A stretch of DNA of 64,000 nt. Source: an uncultured Eubacteriales bacterium. GTDB taxonomy: Bacteria; Bacillota; Clostridia; Oscillospirales; CAG-272. Below, in pieces: positions 26,900-35,554 of this stretch. The notes under the pieces are model-generated. The model was not told the origin of the DNA, did no database searches, and was given only the letters and a program-made list of their open reading frames with translations. Every line of letters begins with the position of its first letter. Position 1 is the stretch's first letter. The translations under genes and the position numbers were made by a program. The stretch lies in contig CAOKER010000002.1 in assembly GCA_948467545.1 (NCBI GenBank), forward strand, positions 212,226-276,225. Direction: 5' to 3'.

Positions 26900-26956
26900 T
26901 CTTTTTTATATTACTTTTTATTATTACTTTTTGATCTTACTTTTTAATATTACTGT
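26900..26956. repeat. 14-bp AT-rich repeat before gpmI
   Basis: Four loose copies of TATTACTTTTTATTAT-like sequence lie in the gpmI 5' untranslated region. Apart from the promoter at 27031 I see nothing else in the gap from 26884 to 27230. Confidence 0.55.
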
Positions 26957-27030
26957 GCTTTGCACTTATACGCGCTTTGTTCGGAGGTGCAGAATAAGCT
27001 GTTTCACTGCGTACGGAAGTATTTTCCGAT

Positions 27031-27058
27031 ATATTATTATATTCTTTAATTATGTCAA
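27031..27058 (-). promoter_or_regulatory. Promoter of gpmI
   Basis: Minus-strand TTGACA, 16 bases, TAATAT, about 145 bases before the gpmI start. Confidence 0.6.
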
Positions 27059-27230
27059 AACCTTTACTAAAAGAAAAAAACTGTAATATATACCTTGAAC
27101 GGGAATCCTCTGCCTGAGCAGCGGCGAGCGCAGCTTTGCGCCTATTGAAAGAAACCGACAGGCTTTTTATATTTTAAACACCTTGGTATAAATATGAATT
27201 ATAAAATTTCAGATGCCGAAAATACAGAAA

Positions 27231-27259
27231 GCGGAAAAGCCGTTTGCAGACTTTTCCGC
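27231..27259 (-). terminator. Terminator after the rubredoxin gene
   Basis: A perfect nine-base stem GCGGAAAAG/CTTTTCCGC with an 11-base loop, followed on the minus strand by a short T run, seven bases after the rubredoxin stop. Confidence 0.85.
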
Positions 27260-27265
27260 GTATTA

Positions 27266-27421
27266 TTATTCCTCTGAAAAATTGTCTTTCCCCACACCGC
27301 AGAGAGGGCAAACCCAATCTTCGGGAATATCTTCCCATTTTGTGCCGGGGGCAATGCCGTTATCGGGATCTCCTGCTTCTTCGTCGTATACATATCCGCA
27401 TACATCACATACATATTTCAT
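27266..27421 (-). CDS. Rubredoxin
   Basis: A 51-residue one-iron electron carrier, [17 protein letters not shown] at the start and [14 protein letters not shown] near the end. The two CxxC pairs (residues 5/8 and 38/41) bind a single Fe. The length is exactly that of small rubredoxins. It sits downstream of ferritin and desulfoferrodoxin, so its likely job is to reduce the superoxide reductase and other oxygen-defence enzymes. AAAGGA precedes the ATG. A longer overlapping frame (27199-27414) is a shadow. Confidence 0.96.
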   Translation of the reverse strand: MKYVCDVCGYVYDEEAGDPDNGIAPGTKWEDIPEDWVCPLCGVGKDNFSEE

Positions 27422-27537
27422 TTTCAGCTTTTTCCTTTCACGTTATTTTGTGTTGTTTTCAGCCCGATTAATTTCGGTACTCATACCGAATGCACCGAAT
27501 TCGCTGCGGCTGAAAGCCGTATCTTTATATCCGGCCG

Positions 27538-27618
27538 ATCCGATCGTTGAATCCAATTGTTGAATCCAAGTGTTGAATCCGATTGTTGAATCCGATCGTT
27601 GAATCCGACCGTTAAAGC
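27538..27618. repeat. 13-bp tandem repeat between ferritin and rubredoxin
   Basis: About five copies of GGATTCAACAATC (minus strand), each with one or two changes, begin at the ferritin stop codon. CTTTAACGGTC, containing the TAA stop, aligns with the unit's TTCAACGATC part. Confidence 0.8.
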
Positions 27619-28121
27619 ACTAAAGACGGAGCTGCGTATACGCGCGCCTTTAATTCATTGTTGAGCATGTACAGACTTTTCATGTCGCCTCCGAAAAGCT
27701 CCATCTTTGTAACCATATCGGCAGCATTTTTTTCTTCTTCTCCCTGTTCTTTGACAAACCAGTCGAGAAGCTGCATTGTACGGTAATCATGGTCCTCGAG
27801 AGCGGCGGCGTAGATAGTGTTAATCAGTTCTGTGACATATTTTTCGTGTGCAAGAGCGGCTCTCAGCGGATCTATATGTTCTTTAAGAGTACATTCCGGT
27901 TTGTCAATAGCTTCAAACTCAGCTTTGATACCGTTGTTTTGAAGATACTGATAAAACAGCAGTGCATGGTCGCGCTCTTCCTGTGCCTGAACCTTGTACC
28001 AATTTTCAAATCCGTCAAGTCCCTCTGCCGCATAGTAATTTGAAAACTCAAGATAAAGATACGCGGAATAGAACTCTTTGTTTATCTGAGTATTAATAAG
28101 TTTAGCTACTTTTTCGGTCAT
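27612..28121 (-). CDS. Ferritin
   Basis: A 169-residue non-haem bacterial ferritin that oxidises and stores iron in a 24-mer shell. The di-iron ligands are recognisable as the Glu of NKEFYSAYLYLE (near residue 17), ERDHA (48-52) and the later EQGEEEKNAADM (126-137). The length is typical. AAAGGA precedes the ATG. It is the middle gene of a three-gene oxidative-stress operon. Confidence 0.94.
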   Translation of the reverse strand: MTEKVAKLINTQINKEFYSAYLYLEFSNYYAAEGLDGFENWYKVQAQEERDHALLFYQYLQNNGIKAEFEAIDKPECTLKEHIDPLRAALAHEKYVTELINTIYAAALEDHDYRTMQLLDWFVKEQGEEEKNAADMVTKMELFGGDMKSLYMLNNELKARVYAAPSLVL

Positions 28122-28200
28122 TTATACTATCCTTTCCTTTTCGATTTACTGTAATTTTCGATTATGACATTACTTTGGCGTCATACGGAACAAAAATTTG

Positions 28201-28575
28201 TTATGCTTTCCAAAGACTGTGTGTGCTGCAGTATGCGTAAACGGCTTCAACTTCATCGCCGTCACAGATTGCAAAGCAGACTTCCGGTTTGCCGCCCGGC
28301 TTCAGAACTTTTCTTTGGTTGCCGCATTTTGTCTGCAGAGATACCCATTCGATATAGTGTTCGGGAAGCATGGGATGCTCGGCAGCCCCTACTTTAACCT
28401 TGACTGTATTTCCGTCAACCGTATAGACCGGAACGTGTTTTTCCTGCGAAGCGTCGGATGTGCCCGGAATGATTTCGGTCATTTTTTGTCCGCAGCACAT
28501 TACCGGAACTCCCTTGTCTTTTACCATCGCTATTATGTTTCCGCAATGCTCGCAGATATAAAATTTCTGTTCCAT
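28201..28575 (-). CDS. Desulfoferrodoxin (superoxide reductase)
   Basis: It reduces superoxide to peroxide without making oxygen, an anaerobe's defence. Starting at MEQKFYICEHCGN it has 124 residues. The N-terminal desulforedoxin domain has CEHC and a CC pair (residues 9-29). The catalytic centre II follows with EKHVPV (Glu and His), HPMLPEHYIEW (two His) and CSTH (Cys and His) near the end. AGGA lies eight bases before the ATG; a longer frame from 28641 has no ribosome site. Confidence 0.95.
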   Translation of the reverse strand: MEQKFYICEHCGNIIAMVKDKGVPVMCCGQKMTEIIPGTSDASQEKHVPVYTVDGNTVKVKVGAAEHPMLPEHYIEWVSLQTKCGNQRKVLKPGGKPEVCFAICDGDEVEAVYAYCSTHSLWKA

Positions 28576-28659
28576 TTCAAAATTCCTTCTTTCCTTGATA
28601 ACCTTGATAAAAAATATGCTTTTGATATTGAACAGCTCCAAAAGGATTGAGTATTCTTC

Positions 28660-28712
28660 TTAAGCGTAATGGATTGACTGTCCTTTTTGATTATAAAGGA
28701 TTGACTGTCCTT
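28660..28712. repeat. Duplicated hairpin unit in the desulfoferrodoxin leader
   Basis: Two copies of GGATTGACTGTCCTT, each able to form a small AAGGA/TCCTT hairpin, lie about 30 bases apart between the promoter and the gene. Possible protein or RNA control site, unproven. Confidence 0.55.
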
Positions 28713-28721
28713 CTTAACTAT

Positions 28722-28749
28722 ATTATATTTGATTTTTTTCTTATGTCAA
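28722..28749 (-). promoter_or_regulatory. Promoter of the desulfoferrodoxin-ferritin-rubredoxin operon
   Basis: Minus-strand TTGACA, 16 bases, TATAAT, about 150 bases upstream of the first gene. Confidence 0.75.
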
Positions 28750-28862
28750 TACAAAAAAGAATTATTTGGTAATTTTTTCTTAGTGTAGTTCGTATGCAGT
28801 TCGTCTGTCTTTTTTCAAAAGAAAGCTCTGCGCATAAAATTTGTTAAAGCTTTTTGATTAAT

Positions 28863-28895
28863 AAAGGCACAGCCGCTGCCCTCGGCCGTGCCTTT
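28863..28895 (-). terminator. Terminator of nrdD
   Basis: Twelve-base stem AAAGGCACGGCC/GGCTGTGCCTTT (one G-U pair) downstream of the nrdD stop on the minus strand. Confidence 0.85.
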
Positions 28896-28912
28896 AAATA
28901 TCTTTAAATATT

Positions 28913-31327
28913 TTATGCTTTGACCGTGGCTTCCTCAATATATTTTATTATATTGGAAGCATTTGCATATTTTTCAACCGTATCTCCGCGGACGACGATC
29001 AGCGTCGGCGCAAGACGAATTCCGTATTTTACAGCCTCTTCTTCATTTTCTTCACAGATTATTTTTTTGTATGTGATGCCGGCTCTGTCGAGATGTTCGG
29101 CCGCTCTTTTGCAGTTCGGACAGGTTTTTGAGGCGAAAAGAAGAATTTCCGTTTCTCCTCCGCATTCTCCTCCGCATTCTCCGCCGTGTTCGCCGCAGCC
29201 GCATTCGCCTGCGCTCTTTTCATCGGAGACTCCCGCATGCTTTAGATGAGAATTATTTATATCATAAGTCTTTCTCTCTTTAAATTCCTGAAGCTTGCCG
29301 TCATTCCAGTTTTGTACGGGACGGTAATAGCCGGTAATCCTGCTGTATACCTCTGTTTTTTCTCCGCAGCAGCCGCATGTATAATGTTCTCCCGTCATGT
29401 ATCCGTGGTTTTTGCAGATGGAATATGTCGGACTGAGAGTGTAATACGGCAGTTTGTAATTTTCCGCAATCTTTCGTACAAGATTTGCCGCGGACTTCCA
29501 TGACGGAAGCTTTTCGCCGAGAAATGCGTGGAATACTGTTCCGGAGGTATATAAGGTCTGAAGCTCATCCTGAATATCCAGCGCGTCAAAAATATCCTCG
29601 GTGTATCCTACGGGAAGATGAGAGCTGTTTGTATAATAAGGGGTATTTCCTTTTTGATTGTCGGTTGCCGTTATAATGTCGGGGTATCTTTCAACGTCGT
29701 GTTTTGCAAGCCGGTATGATGTGGATTCGGCCGGGGTTGCTTCGAGGTTATAAAGATCGCCGTACTCCTCCTGATAGTCGGACAGACGTGTGCGCATATG
29801 TATAAGGACATCCTTTGTAAACTGCTGCGCGGCGCTGTCGGTCAAGTCCCTGCGAATCCATTTTGCGTTCAGGCAGGCTTCGTTCATGCCGACCAGTCCG
29901 ATTGTGGAGAAGTGATTGTCAAGATTGCCGAGATAATGCTTTGTGTAAGGATAAAGTCCCTGTTCCAGCAGCATTGAGATAACTGTACGCTTTGTTTTCA
30001 GTGAGCGCGCGGAAATATCCATCATATGGTCGAGCCGTTTGTAGAAATCCGCTTCATCCGATGAAAGATACGCGATTCTCGGCATGTTTATGGTTACAAC
30101 TCCGATTGAACCGGTGGATTCTCCGCTTCCGAAGAAACCGCCCGATTTTTTGCGAAGCTCGCGCAGGTCCAGACGCAGACGACAGCACATGCTTCTTATG
30201 TCGCTCGGCTCCATGTCGCTGTTGACATAGTTTGAGAAATACGGTGTGCCGTACTTCGACGTCATTTCAAAGAGAAGACGGTTGTTCTCTGTTTCCGACC
30301 AGTCAAAATCACGCGTTATTGAATATGTGGGGATAGGGTACTGAAAGCCGCGGCCGTTAGCGTCGCCGTCTATCATAACCTCGATAAACGCTTTGTTTAT
30401 CATATCCATTTCGCGCTTGCAGTCCTTATATTTAAAGGGCATTTCCCGGCCTCCGACAATGGCCGGCAGCTCCGCGAGATCGTTCGGTACCGTCCAGTCA
30501 AGAGTTATGTTTGAAAACGGGGCCTGAGTTCCCCAGCGGCTCGGAGTATTGACGCCGTAAATAAAGGATTCCACGCATTTCTTTACCGTATCATAGTCGA
30601 GATTATCAGCCTTTACAAACGGAGCCAGATATGTGTCGAACGACGAAAACGCCTGCGCGCCCGCCCATTCATTCTGCATGATGCCGAGAAAGTTTACCAT
30701 TTGATTGCAGAGCGTCGCAAGATGCTTGGCGGGTGATGATGTTATTTTCCCGGGAATTCCGCCGAGACCTTCCTTGATAAGCTGACGCAGCGACCATCCC
30801 GCGCAGTATCCGGTCAGCATGGAAAGATCGTGAAGGTGAATGTCGGAGTTTCTGTGTGCGTCCGCGATTTCCTGGTCATATATTTCGCTGAGCCAGTAGT
30901 TTGCCGTAATAGCGCCTGAGTTGGAAAGAATAAGCCCCCCGACAGAATATGTAACCGTAGAGTTTTCCTTTACTCTCCAGTCGTTTGCATGCATGTATTT
31001 ATCCACAGTTTCTTTATAATCTATTATAGTGTTTTTCATGTTGCGGATTTTTTCACGCTGCTTACGATAAAGAATGTAGCATTTTGCGACGTCGGCATAG
31101 CCCGCCTGAACAAGGACGTCCTCAACGCTGTCCTGAATACTTTCAACGGTTATTTTTTCGTCTTTGATTTTAGGCTCATAATCGGCTGTGACTTTCAGTG
31201 CAAGCATATCAATGATATTTTGATTGTACTGCTTTTGAAGGGCGTCAAATGCTTTTTGAATCGCGGCGCTGATTTTGCTCAAATCAAAGTCAACCGTTTT
31301 TCCGTCTCTTTTAATGACTTGATACAT
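28913..31327 (-). CDS. nrdD: Anaerobic ribonucleoside-triphosphate reductase fused to a thioredoxin-like domain
   Basis: NrdD makes dNTPs without oxygen using a glycyl radical. The 804-residue protein has an N-terminal ATP-cone (1-90, MYQVIKRDGKTVDFD). The catalytic barrel follows, then a zinc site CKNHGYMTGEHYTCGCCGE and the radical motif RITGYYRPVQNWNDGK near residue 675. After it come a Cys/Gly/Glu-rich linker of near-repeats (GECGCGEHGGECGGECGGE) and a C-terminal thioredoxin/glutaredoxin-like domain with CPNC near 740. The fused CPNC domain may act as the reductant. No activase nrdG is adjacent. Two NrdR boxes overlap its promoter. Confidence 0.93.
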   Translation of the reverse strand: MYQVIKRDGKTVDFDLSKISAAIQKAFDALQKQYNQNIIDMLALKVTADYEPKIKDEKITVESIQDSVEDVLVQAGYADVAKCYILYRKQREKIRNMKNTIIDYKETVDKYMHANDWRVKENSTVTYSVGGLILSNSGAITANYWLSEIYDQEIADAHRNSDIHLHDLSMLTGYCAGWSLRQLIKEGLGGIPGKITSSPAKHLATLCNQMVNFLGIMQNEWAGAQAFSSFDTYLAPFVKADNLDYDTVKKCVESFIYGVNTPSRWGTQAPFSNITLDWTVPNDLAELPAIVGGREMPFKYKDCKREMDMINKAFIEVMIDGDANGRGFQYPIPTYSITRDFDWSETENNRLLFEMTSKYGTPYFSNYVNSDMEPSDIRSMCCRLRLDLRELRKKSGGFFGSGESTGSIGVVTINMPRIAYLSSDEADFYKRLDHMMDISARSLKTKRTVISMLLEQGLYPYTKHYLGNLDNHFSTIGLVGMNEACLNAKWIRRDLTDSAAQQFTKDVLIHMRTRLSDYQEEYGDLYNLEATPAESTSYRLAKHDVERYPDIITATDNQKGNTPYYTNSSHLPVGYTEDIFDALDIQDELQTLYTSGTVFHAFLGEKLPSWKSAANLVRKIAENYKLPYYTLSPTYSICKNHGYMTGEHYTCGCCGEKTEVYSRITGYYRPVQNWNDGKLQEFKERKTYDINNSHLKHAGVSDEKSAGECGCGEHGGECGGECGGETEILLFASKTCPNCKRAAEHLDRAGITYKKIICEENEEEAVKYGIRLAPTLIVVRGDTVEKYANASNIIKYIEEATVKA

Positions 31328-31547
31328 TTCCGTAGGGTTCCTTTCCTGTTATATATAATTAATACTTTTATAATGATAAATATAGCCGAGAGCGGCATAT
31401 CCGCGGTTCTGCATAAATTTATCGGCCTGCCGCAGCGCCGTTTTGGCGCCGCCGCGGACCGCTTCCGCAGAACGGGCGGCACTCTTATAAAACTGTAATC
31501 TTGCGTAACTGCAAACTGCAGGTTCTTTGTTCCTAAACGGCAAATGT

Positions 31548-31601
31548 ATTATAACACAATATATTGTGGTTGTCAATAGATAAAAACACAATATATTGTG
31601 T
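31548..31601 (-). promoter_or_regulatory. nrdD promoter with two NrdR boxes
   Basis: Minus-strand TTGACA (31571-31576) and TATAAT (31548-31553) are 17 bases apart. One palindrome ACACAATATATTGTGG (31554-31569) fills the spacer, and a perfect palindrome ACACAATATATTGTGT (31586-31601) lies upstream of -35. Their centres are 32 bases apart, about three helical turns. They match the NrdR box, through which the ATP/dATP-sensing repressor NrdR blocks ribonucleotide reductase genes. Confidence 0.92.
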
Positions 31602-31726
31602 TTCAAAAAGTTTTTTCTTTTCTGCGTTATATAATTTCCTTTTTCAGACAGAAAGGTTTTTCAAGCAATTAAATATTACAAACTTTATTTGCGAATCTAT
31701 TAAATAAATTAATAAAAATGATAAGG

Positions 31727-31756
31727 GTAATATCGGGACATGCCGTTACATAAAAT
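31727..31756 (+). promoter_or_regulatory. Candidate sigma-E promoter of the spoIIIA operon
   Basis: GTAATATC and CATAAAAT are 14 bases apart, about 32 bases before the spoIIIAA start. The -10 differs from the sigma-E consensus CATACAAT at one base. The operon is transcribed by sigma-E in the mother cell of known spore formers, which supports the reading. Confidence 0.45.
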
Positions 31757-31787
31757 TGAAGTAAATACGAAAGGCATGGTCATAAGA

Positions 31788-32756
31788 ATGATTTCCTCTT
31801 TTAATGATATATTGAAATATCTGCCGCCGAGACTTGCTGAAAAAATCAAGCTTGCGATGTCGGATACCGGCCAAAAATTTTCCGATTATCACGACGGAGG
31901 CGACTTTATTACAGAGCTTCGTCTGAGGCGCGGAAGAAAAGCTTCGCTTACTCTCAGCAGCGGGAGAAATATTCCTCTCGACGTTTATTGTCAGGCCGGG
32001 GAAATTTCCTGCGTTGTAACAAGGATGACGGAAAATTCAATGCACACGCATGCGCCTACGGTCCGTCACGGATATATACGCCTGCCCGACGGGTGCAGAG
32101 TCGGATTATGCGGCAGAGCCGTATCGGAGACCAAAGCTTTCAGCGGCGGGAGAAGCGTATCTGACGGAATATCAAATCTAAGTGAGATTACGTCCGTATG
32201 TATACGTCTTGAACACCGAGGTACGGGAGCTTCCGACGGAATATTCGATATTTTGAACGCGGACCGTTTTCGCGGAGGCGTCTTATTTTACGGACCTCCG
32301 TGCTCCGGAAAAACGACTCTGCTCAGAGATATCGCGGTGCGTGCCGCGTCCGGAGAGAATCCTCTCCGTGTTGCCGTTGTGGACGAGCGCGGAGAATTTC
32401 GGGATGAAGCCGAGATGCAAAAAGCTTTGATCGATATGCTCGACGGATACCCCAAAGGCGAGGGAATCGAGCAGGCGACAAGAACGCTTTCGCCCGAACT
32501 TATAATATGTGATGAAATCGGGGGTATGAGGGACGCTCAGGCTATCCTTGAGGCTATGAACAGCGGCGTTCCGCTTGCCGCGTCGGCTCATGCAGGCTCA
32601 TTTGACGAGCTTATGAGACGGCCGCCGATTAAGCTTCTGTACGACAATTCCGTTTTTTCAAGATATATCGGCATTTCAAGAGATTCCTCCCTGCGCGGAG
32701 GCCTGCGTTTTTTTATACATAATGCAAGCGGTGAAAACCAAAACAATTCGGAATGA
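31788..32756 (+). CDS. spoIIIAA: Stage III sporulation protein AA (ATPase)
   Basis: SpoIIIAA is the mother-cell ATPase of the SpoIIIA-SpoIIQ channel that feeds the forespore, related to type II/IV secretion ATPases. From MISSFNDILKYLPPRLAEKI it has 322 residues. Walker A is YGPPCSGKTTLLRDIA near residue 165 and the Walker B region is LIICDEIGGMRDA near 238. Upstream in-frame starts at 31740 and 31776 lie in the promoter or too close to the GAAAGG site. A 16-base string before it (31766-31781) recurs before spoIIIAD. Confidence 0.94.
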   Translation: MISSFNDILKYLPPRLAEKIKLAMSDTGQKFSDYHDGGDFITELRLRRGRKASLTLSSGRNIPLDVYCQAGEISCVVTRMTENSMHTHAPTVRHGYIRLPDGCRVGLCGRAVSETKAFSGGRSVSDGISNLSEITSVCIRLEHRGTGASDGIFDILNADRFRGGVLFYGPPCSGKTTLLRDIAVRAASGENPLRVAVVDERGEFRDEAEMQKALIDMLDGYPKGEGIEQATRTLSPELIICDEIGGMRDAQAILEAMNSGVPLAASAHAGSFDELMRRPPIKLLYDNSVFSRYIGISRDSSLRGGLRFFIHNASGENQNNSE

Positions 32757-32765
32757 GAGCTTGAA

Positions 32766-33287
32766 GTGTATTATTTGATTAAATTTTTATTGTTGATTAC
32801 AATATTTTTTTGTACCGCACAGTTTGGGGTACGGCTTGCGGCGAACGAGCGGGAAGGTCTGCGGCGGCTTGAAGGCATTTTGGATCTTGTCTGTCATATC
32901 AAAAGAGAAATTGAGTATTATTCGGTGCCGCTGTCGGAGATTTACAAAAGCTTCAGCTGCAGAGAGCTTGAAGAGTGCGGATTTCTCCCTCTTTTGAAAA
33001 AGACTTCGGATGACGGAGAAAGCGATGATAAAACGGCTTTTTGTCTGGCGCTTGAGCTTATGGGAAAACAAATTCCGATGAGCGAATCTTTGTATTCCGC
33101 GGTTTATGAATTCGGCGCTTCGCTGGGGCGCTGTGTGGCGGAGGACCAAATAAGACGCTGTGATGCTGTCATCGAGTGTATTGAAGCGGAATGCGGAAAA
33201 GTGCGGGAAGAACTTCCGCGGCGCGCGAAGCTGCAGACTGCTCTCAGCTTAAGCACGGGTATGATGCTGGTTATTTTATTATTATAG
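32766..33287 (+). CDS. spoIIIAB: Stage III sporulation protein AB
   Basis: A 173-residue protein with an N-terminal hydrophobic segment (MYYLIKFLLLITIFFCTAQF) and another at the C-terminus. The segment LRRLEGILDLVCHIKREIEY near residue 33 is typical of SpoIIIAB, which resembles a GspF-type secretion platform protein. It starts with GTG nine bases after the spoIIIAA stop. Its role is to assemble the feeding channel in the engulfing membrane. Confidence 0.9.
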   Translation: MYYLIKFLLLITIFFCTAQFGVRLAANEREGLRRLEGILDLVCHIKREIEYYSVPLSEIYKSFSCRELEECGFLPLLKKTSDDGESDDKTAFCLALELMGKQIPMSESLYSAVYEFGASLGRCVAEDQIRRCDAVIECIEAECGKVREELPRRAKLQTALSLSTGMMLVILLL

Positions 33288-33344
33288 TGTTATAGCCGAA
33301 CGAAAGCTGTCTCTTGTCTTTACAGACTTATAGGCGGCGCTGTG

Positions 33345-33422
33345 CGCTTTATTCAATACTTATTGTACGTTATTATACGCCATTATACGCCATTTATTAT
33401 ACGCTTATTATACGCCGAACGT
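33345..33422. repeat. 12-bp TTATTATACGCC tandem repeat
   Basis: About five variants of TTATTATACGCC lie between spoIIIAB and spoIIIAC. Confidence 0.7.
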
Positions 33423-33469
33423 ATTTTGCGGCTTCGGCGGACAGGATGCAGATGAAAGAGGAGTTATAT

Positions 33470-33664
33470 ATGGATACGGGATTGATTTTGAAGGTTGCCG
33501 GTGTGGGACTTATTGTCAGTGTTCTTTATCAGGTGCTGAGCAAAACGGGAAGAGATGAGATGGCAATGCTTGTTTCCGTGACGGGAATAGTAATCGTGCT
33601 TTTGATGCTTGTCGGAGAAATTGCCGCGCTGCTGAATACTATAAAGGCTTTGTTTGGTCTTTAA
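33470..33664 (+). CDS. spoIIIAC: Stage III sporulation protein AC
   Basis: A 64-residue membrane protein, MDTGLILKVAGVGLIVSVLYQV onward, with two membrane segments; the length is that of the family. AAAGAGGAG lies six bases before the ATG. SpoIIIAC and AD are small integral components of the SpoIIIA channel. A 26-base direct duplication begins at its stop codon. Confidence 0.93.
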   Translation: MDTGLILKVAGVGLIVSVLYQVLSKTGRDEMAMLVSVTGIVIVLLMLVGEIAALLNTIKALFGL

Positions 33665-33702
33665 GTACGAATAGTTTACGGATAGTTAAGTACGAATAGG
33701 TT
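33660..33702. repeat. Duplication starting at the spoIIIAC stop
   Basis: TTAAGTACGAATAG occurs twice, 26 bases apart. The first copy contains the TAA stop of spoIIIAC. Confidence 0.75.
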
Positions 33703-33749
33703 CGCTCCGACTTCTCAAGTATGTACGAAAGGCATGGTCGCAGAATAGA

Positions 33750-34151
33750 ATGACTACTGTAAAATTGTGCGGAATTGCAATAGTGGCGGTTGTTTTTATA
33801 ATGACTATAAAGCAATTTCGTCCGGAATACGCGACTGTATTGACTGCGGTTACCTGCGTTGTTTTGTTTACCTGCGTTATAGCGTGTCTTTCGCCGGTGA
33901 CCGATATGCTTAACTTTATTTCGGATGAGGCCGCCTCAGGCAAGTTTTCGGATTTTATGCCCTACATACAGATAGTGATGAAATCTCTCGGAATTGCTTT
34001 GATTACTCAAAGCACGGCCGATATTTGCCGTGATTCGGGCGAGGGCTCAATAGCCGAGAAAATCGAGCTTGCCGGTAAGGCGGAAATATTTGTTTTGAGT
34101 CTTCCGCTGCTTACCGAGCTTATTGAAATTACAGGAAGCTTGCTTACATAA
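33750..34151 (+). CDS. spoIIIAD: Stage III sporulation protein AD
   Basis: A 133-residue integral membrane protein with three or four hydrophobic segments, starting MTTVKLCGIAIVAVVFIMTIKQ. It has the normal SpoIIIAD length and operon place. The ribosome site is weak: the nearest AAAGG is 17 bases upstream, inside the 16-base element shared with the spoIIIAA leader. It is a subunit of the mother-cell-to-forespore channel. Confidence 0.9.
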   Translation: MTTVKLCGIAIVAVVFIMTIKQFRPEYATVLTAVTCVVLFTCVIACLSPVTDMLNFISDEAASGKFSDFMPYIQIVMKSLGIALITQSTADICRDSGEGSIAEKIELAGKAEIFVLSLPLLTELIEITGSLLT

Positions 34152-34173
34152 TTCAAAAGGACGCCTGGTGAAA

Positions 34174-35313
34174 ATGAAAGAAAAGAAAAGACGGAAAAAA
34201 ATTCCTGCTTATATTGCTTTTTTGCTTACCGCTCCGTTGATTGCCGCCGTATTGGGTATAAATATTTTTGCCCTTGACAGCGGCAGTGAGATAGACGATA
34301 TACGTGACGCCATTCCGGAGGAGGTAAGGGAATATATTCCGGATATGACGTCGGAGGAGCCTGAAAATGCGCTTTCATACGATACGGGACTTCTTGTGCG
34401 CGCCGCGGCCAAAATAACGCTTAAAGCCATAGGACCTGTTTTTTCGGATTTTGCTCTGATCTGCGGGACGGTTCTTCTTGCGTCTGTTGTCAGAAAAATC
34501 TCCGAAGGTATCACAAACAGCTCTCTTTCGTCCGCCTGCGGCTATGCTTCAACGCTTTGCATAGCGCTTCCGCTGATAAATGTTGTGACAAGGCTTTGGG
34601 ATTCGGTATCCGCGTCTCTTGAACAGCTTACGTTATTTATGACGGCGATTCTTCCGGTTATGAGCTCGCTTTATGCCGTCGGCGGTAATTTTACCGTGTC
34701 CGTCGCGAATAACGCCTCAATGGTGGTTATATTTACCGCGATTGAAAATATATGCGCGTATTGTCTGTACCCGGTTTTGCGTATATGCTTTGGAATTTCC
34801 CTGCTTACATGTGTCGGCGGAGGAATTAATCTTCGCGGCGTCAGTTCGTTTATTCGGGGAGTTTTTACTACGGGACTGAGCTTCTTAATGGTATTGTTTT
34901 CGCTGATCATGGGCTATCAAAATAAGCTGGCGGTCGCCGCGGATAATGCTGCGGCAAGGACCATTAAGTTTGCCGTTTCCAACATGATACCGGTTGTCGG
35001 AAGCGCCGCGGGAGAGGCTATGAGAGCGGTTGTCGGAGGAATAGGAACGATCAGAAGCGCGGCGGGGCTTTTGACTGTTATAGCGATTATTTTGATTGTT
35101 CTTCCGATCATAATCTCCCTTTTGCTTCACAGGCTTACTCTCAGGGCGGCTTCAATTACGGCGCAGATACTCGGATGTGAAAAAGAGCAGTCGTTTATAG
35201 ATGAAATGCACGGCATAATGGGCTTTGCGCTTGCAATTGTGGCGGCATGTTCCATTTTGTTTATTTTTTGCGTTACATTGCTTGTCAAATGTTCAACCGC
35301 GGTTTCGGCATAA
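34174..35313 (+). CDS. spoIIIAE: Stage III sporulation protein AE
   Basis: A 379-residue polytopic membrane protein with a cleavable-looking N-terminus (basic MKEKKRRKKIPAYIAFLL, then a hydrophobic run) and about seven more membrane segments. This is the channel's large multi-pass component. The ATG at 34174 was chosen over 34123 because the latter lies inside spoIIIAD. The stop codon is immediately followed by a long purine-rich tandem repeat. Confidence 0.92.
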   Translation: MKEKKRRKKIPAYIAFLLTAPLIAAVLGINIFALDSGSEIDDIRDAIPEEVREYIPDMTSEEPENALSYDTGLLVRAAAKITLKAIGPVFSDFALICGTVLLASVVRKISEGITNSSLSSACGYASTLCIALPLINVVTRLWDSVSASLEQLTLFMTAILPVMSSLYAVGGNFTVSVANNASMVVIFTAIENICAYCLYPVLRICFGISLLTCVGGGINLRGVSSFIRGVFTTGLSFLMVLFSLIMGYQNKLAVAADNAAARTIKFAVSNMIPVVGSAAGEAMRAVVGGIGTIRSAAGLLTVIAIILIVLPIIISLLLHRLTLRAASITAQILGCEKEQSFIDEMHGIMGFALAIVAACSILFIFCVTLLVKCSTAVSA

Positions 35314-35470
35314 CAAAGGAGCAACAAGAGAGCAACAAGAGAGCGGCAAAAGAGCAGCAAAGAAGCAGCAAGAGAGCAGCAAAAGAGCGGCAAAAGGGCA
35401 GCAAAGAAGCAGCAAGAGAGCAGCAAAGAGGCAACAAAAAAACAGCAAGGAAGCAGCAAAGGCGTAATAA
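35311..35470. repeat. Purine-rich repeat directly after the spoIIIAE stop
   Basis: About thirteen copies of an 11-12 base unit such as AGCAACAAGAG or AGCAGCAAAGA run from the TAA stop for nearly 160 bases. All three plus frames stay open through much of it and would read as Gln/Lys/Arg/Ala repeats. With no start signal these are artefacts. The array separates spoIIIAE from spoIIIAF, which are normally almost contiguous. Confidence 0.88.
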
Positions 35471-35554
35471 AACGTAATAAAAGTATAACAAAAATGAGGA
35501 AAACAGCGTGAAAACGCGCACCTTTTTTCACGCCGGAAAGGGATGCTGATTAAA

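Noticed and set aside
35225..35477. Plus-strand frames rich in Gln, Lys, Arg and Ala
   Set aside because: They arise from the 11-12 bp array after spoIIIAE, are open in several frames at once, and have no ribosome site.
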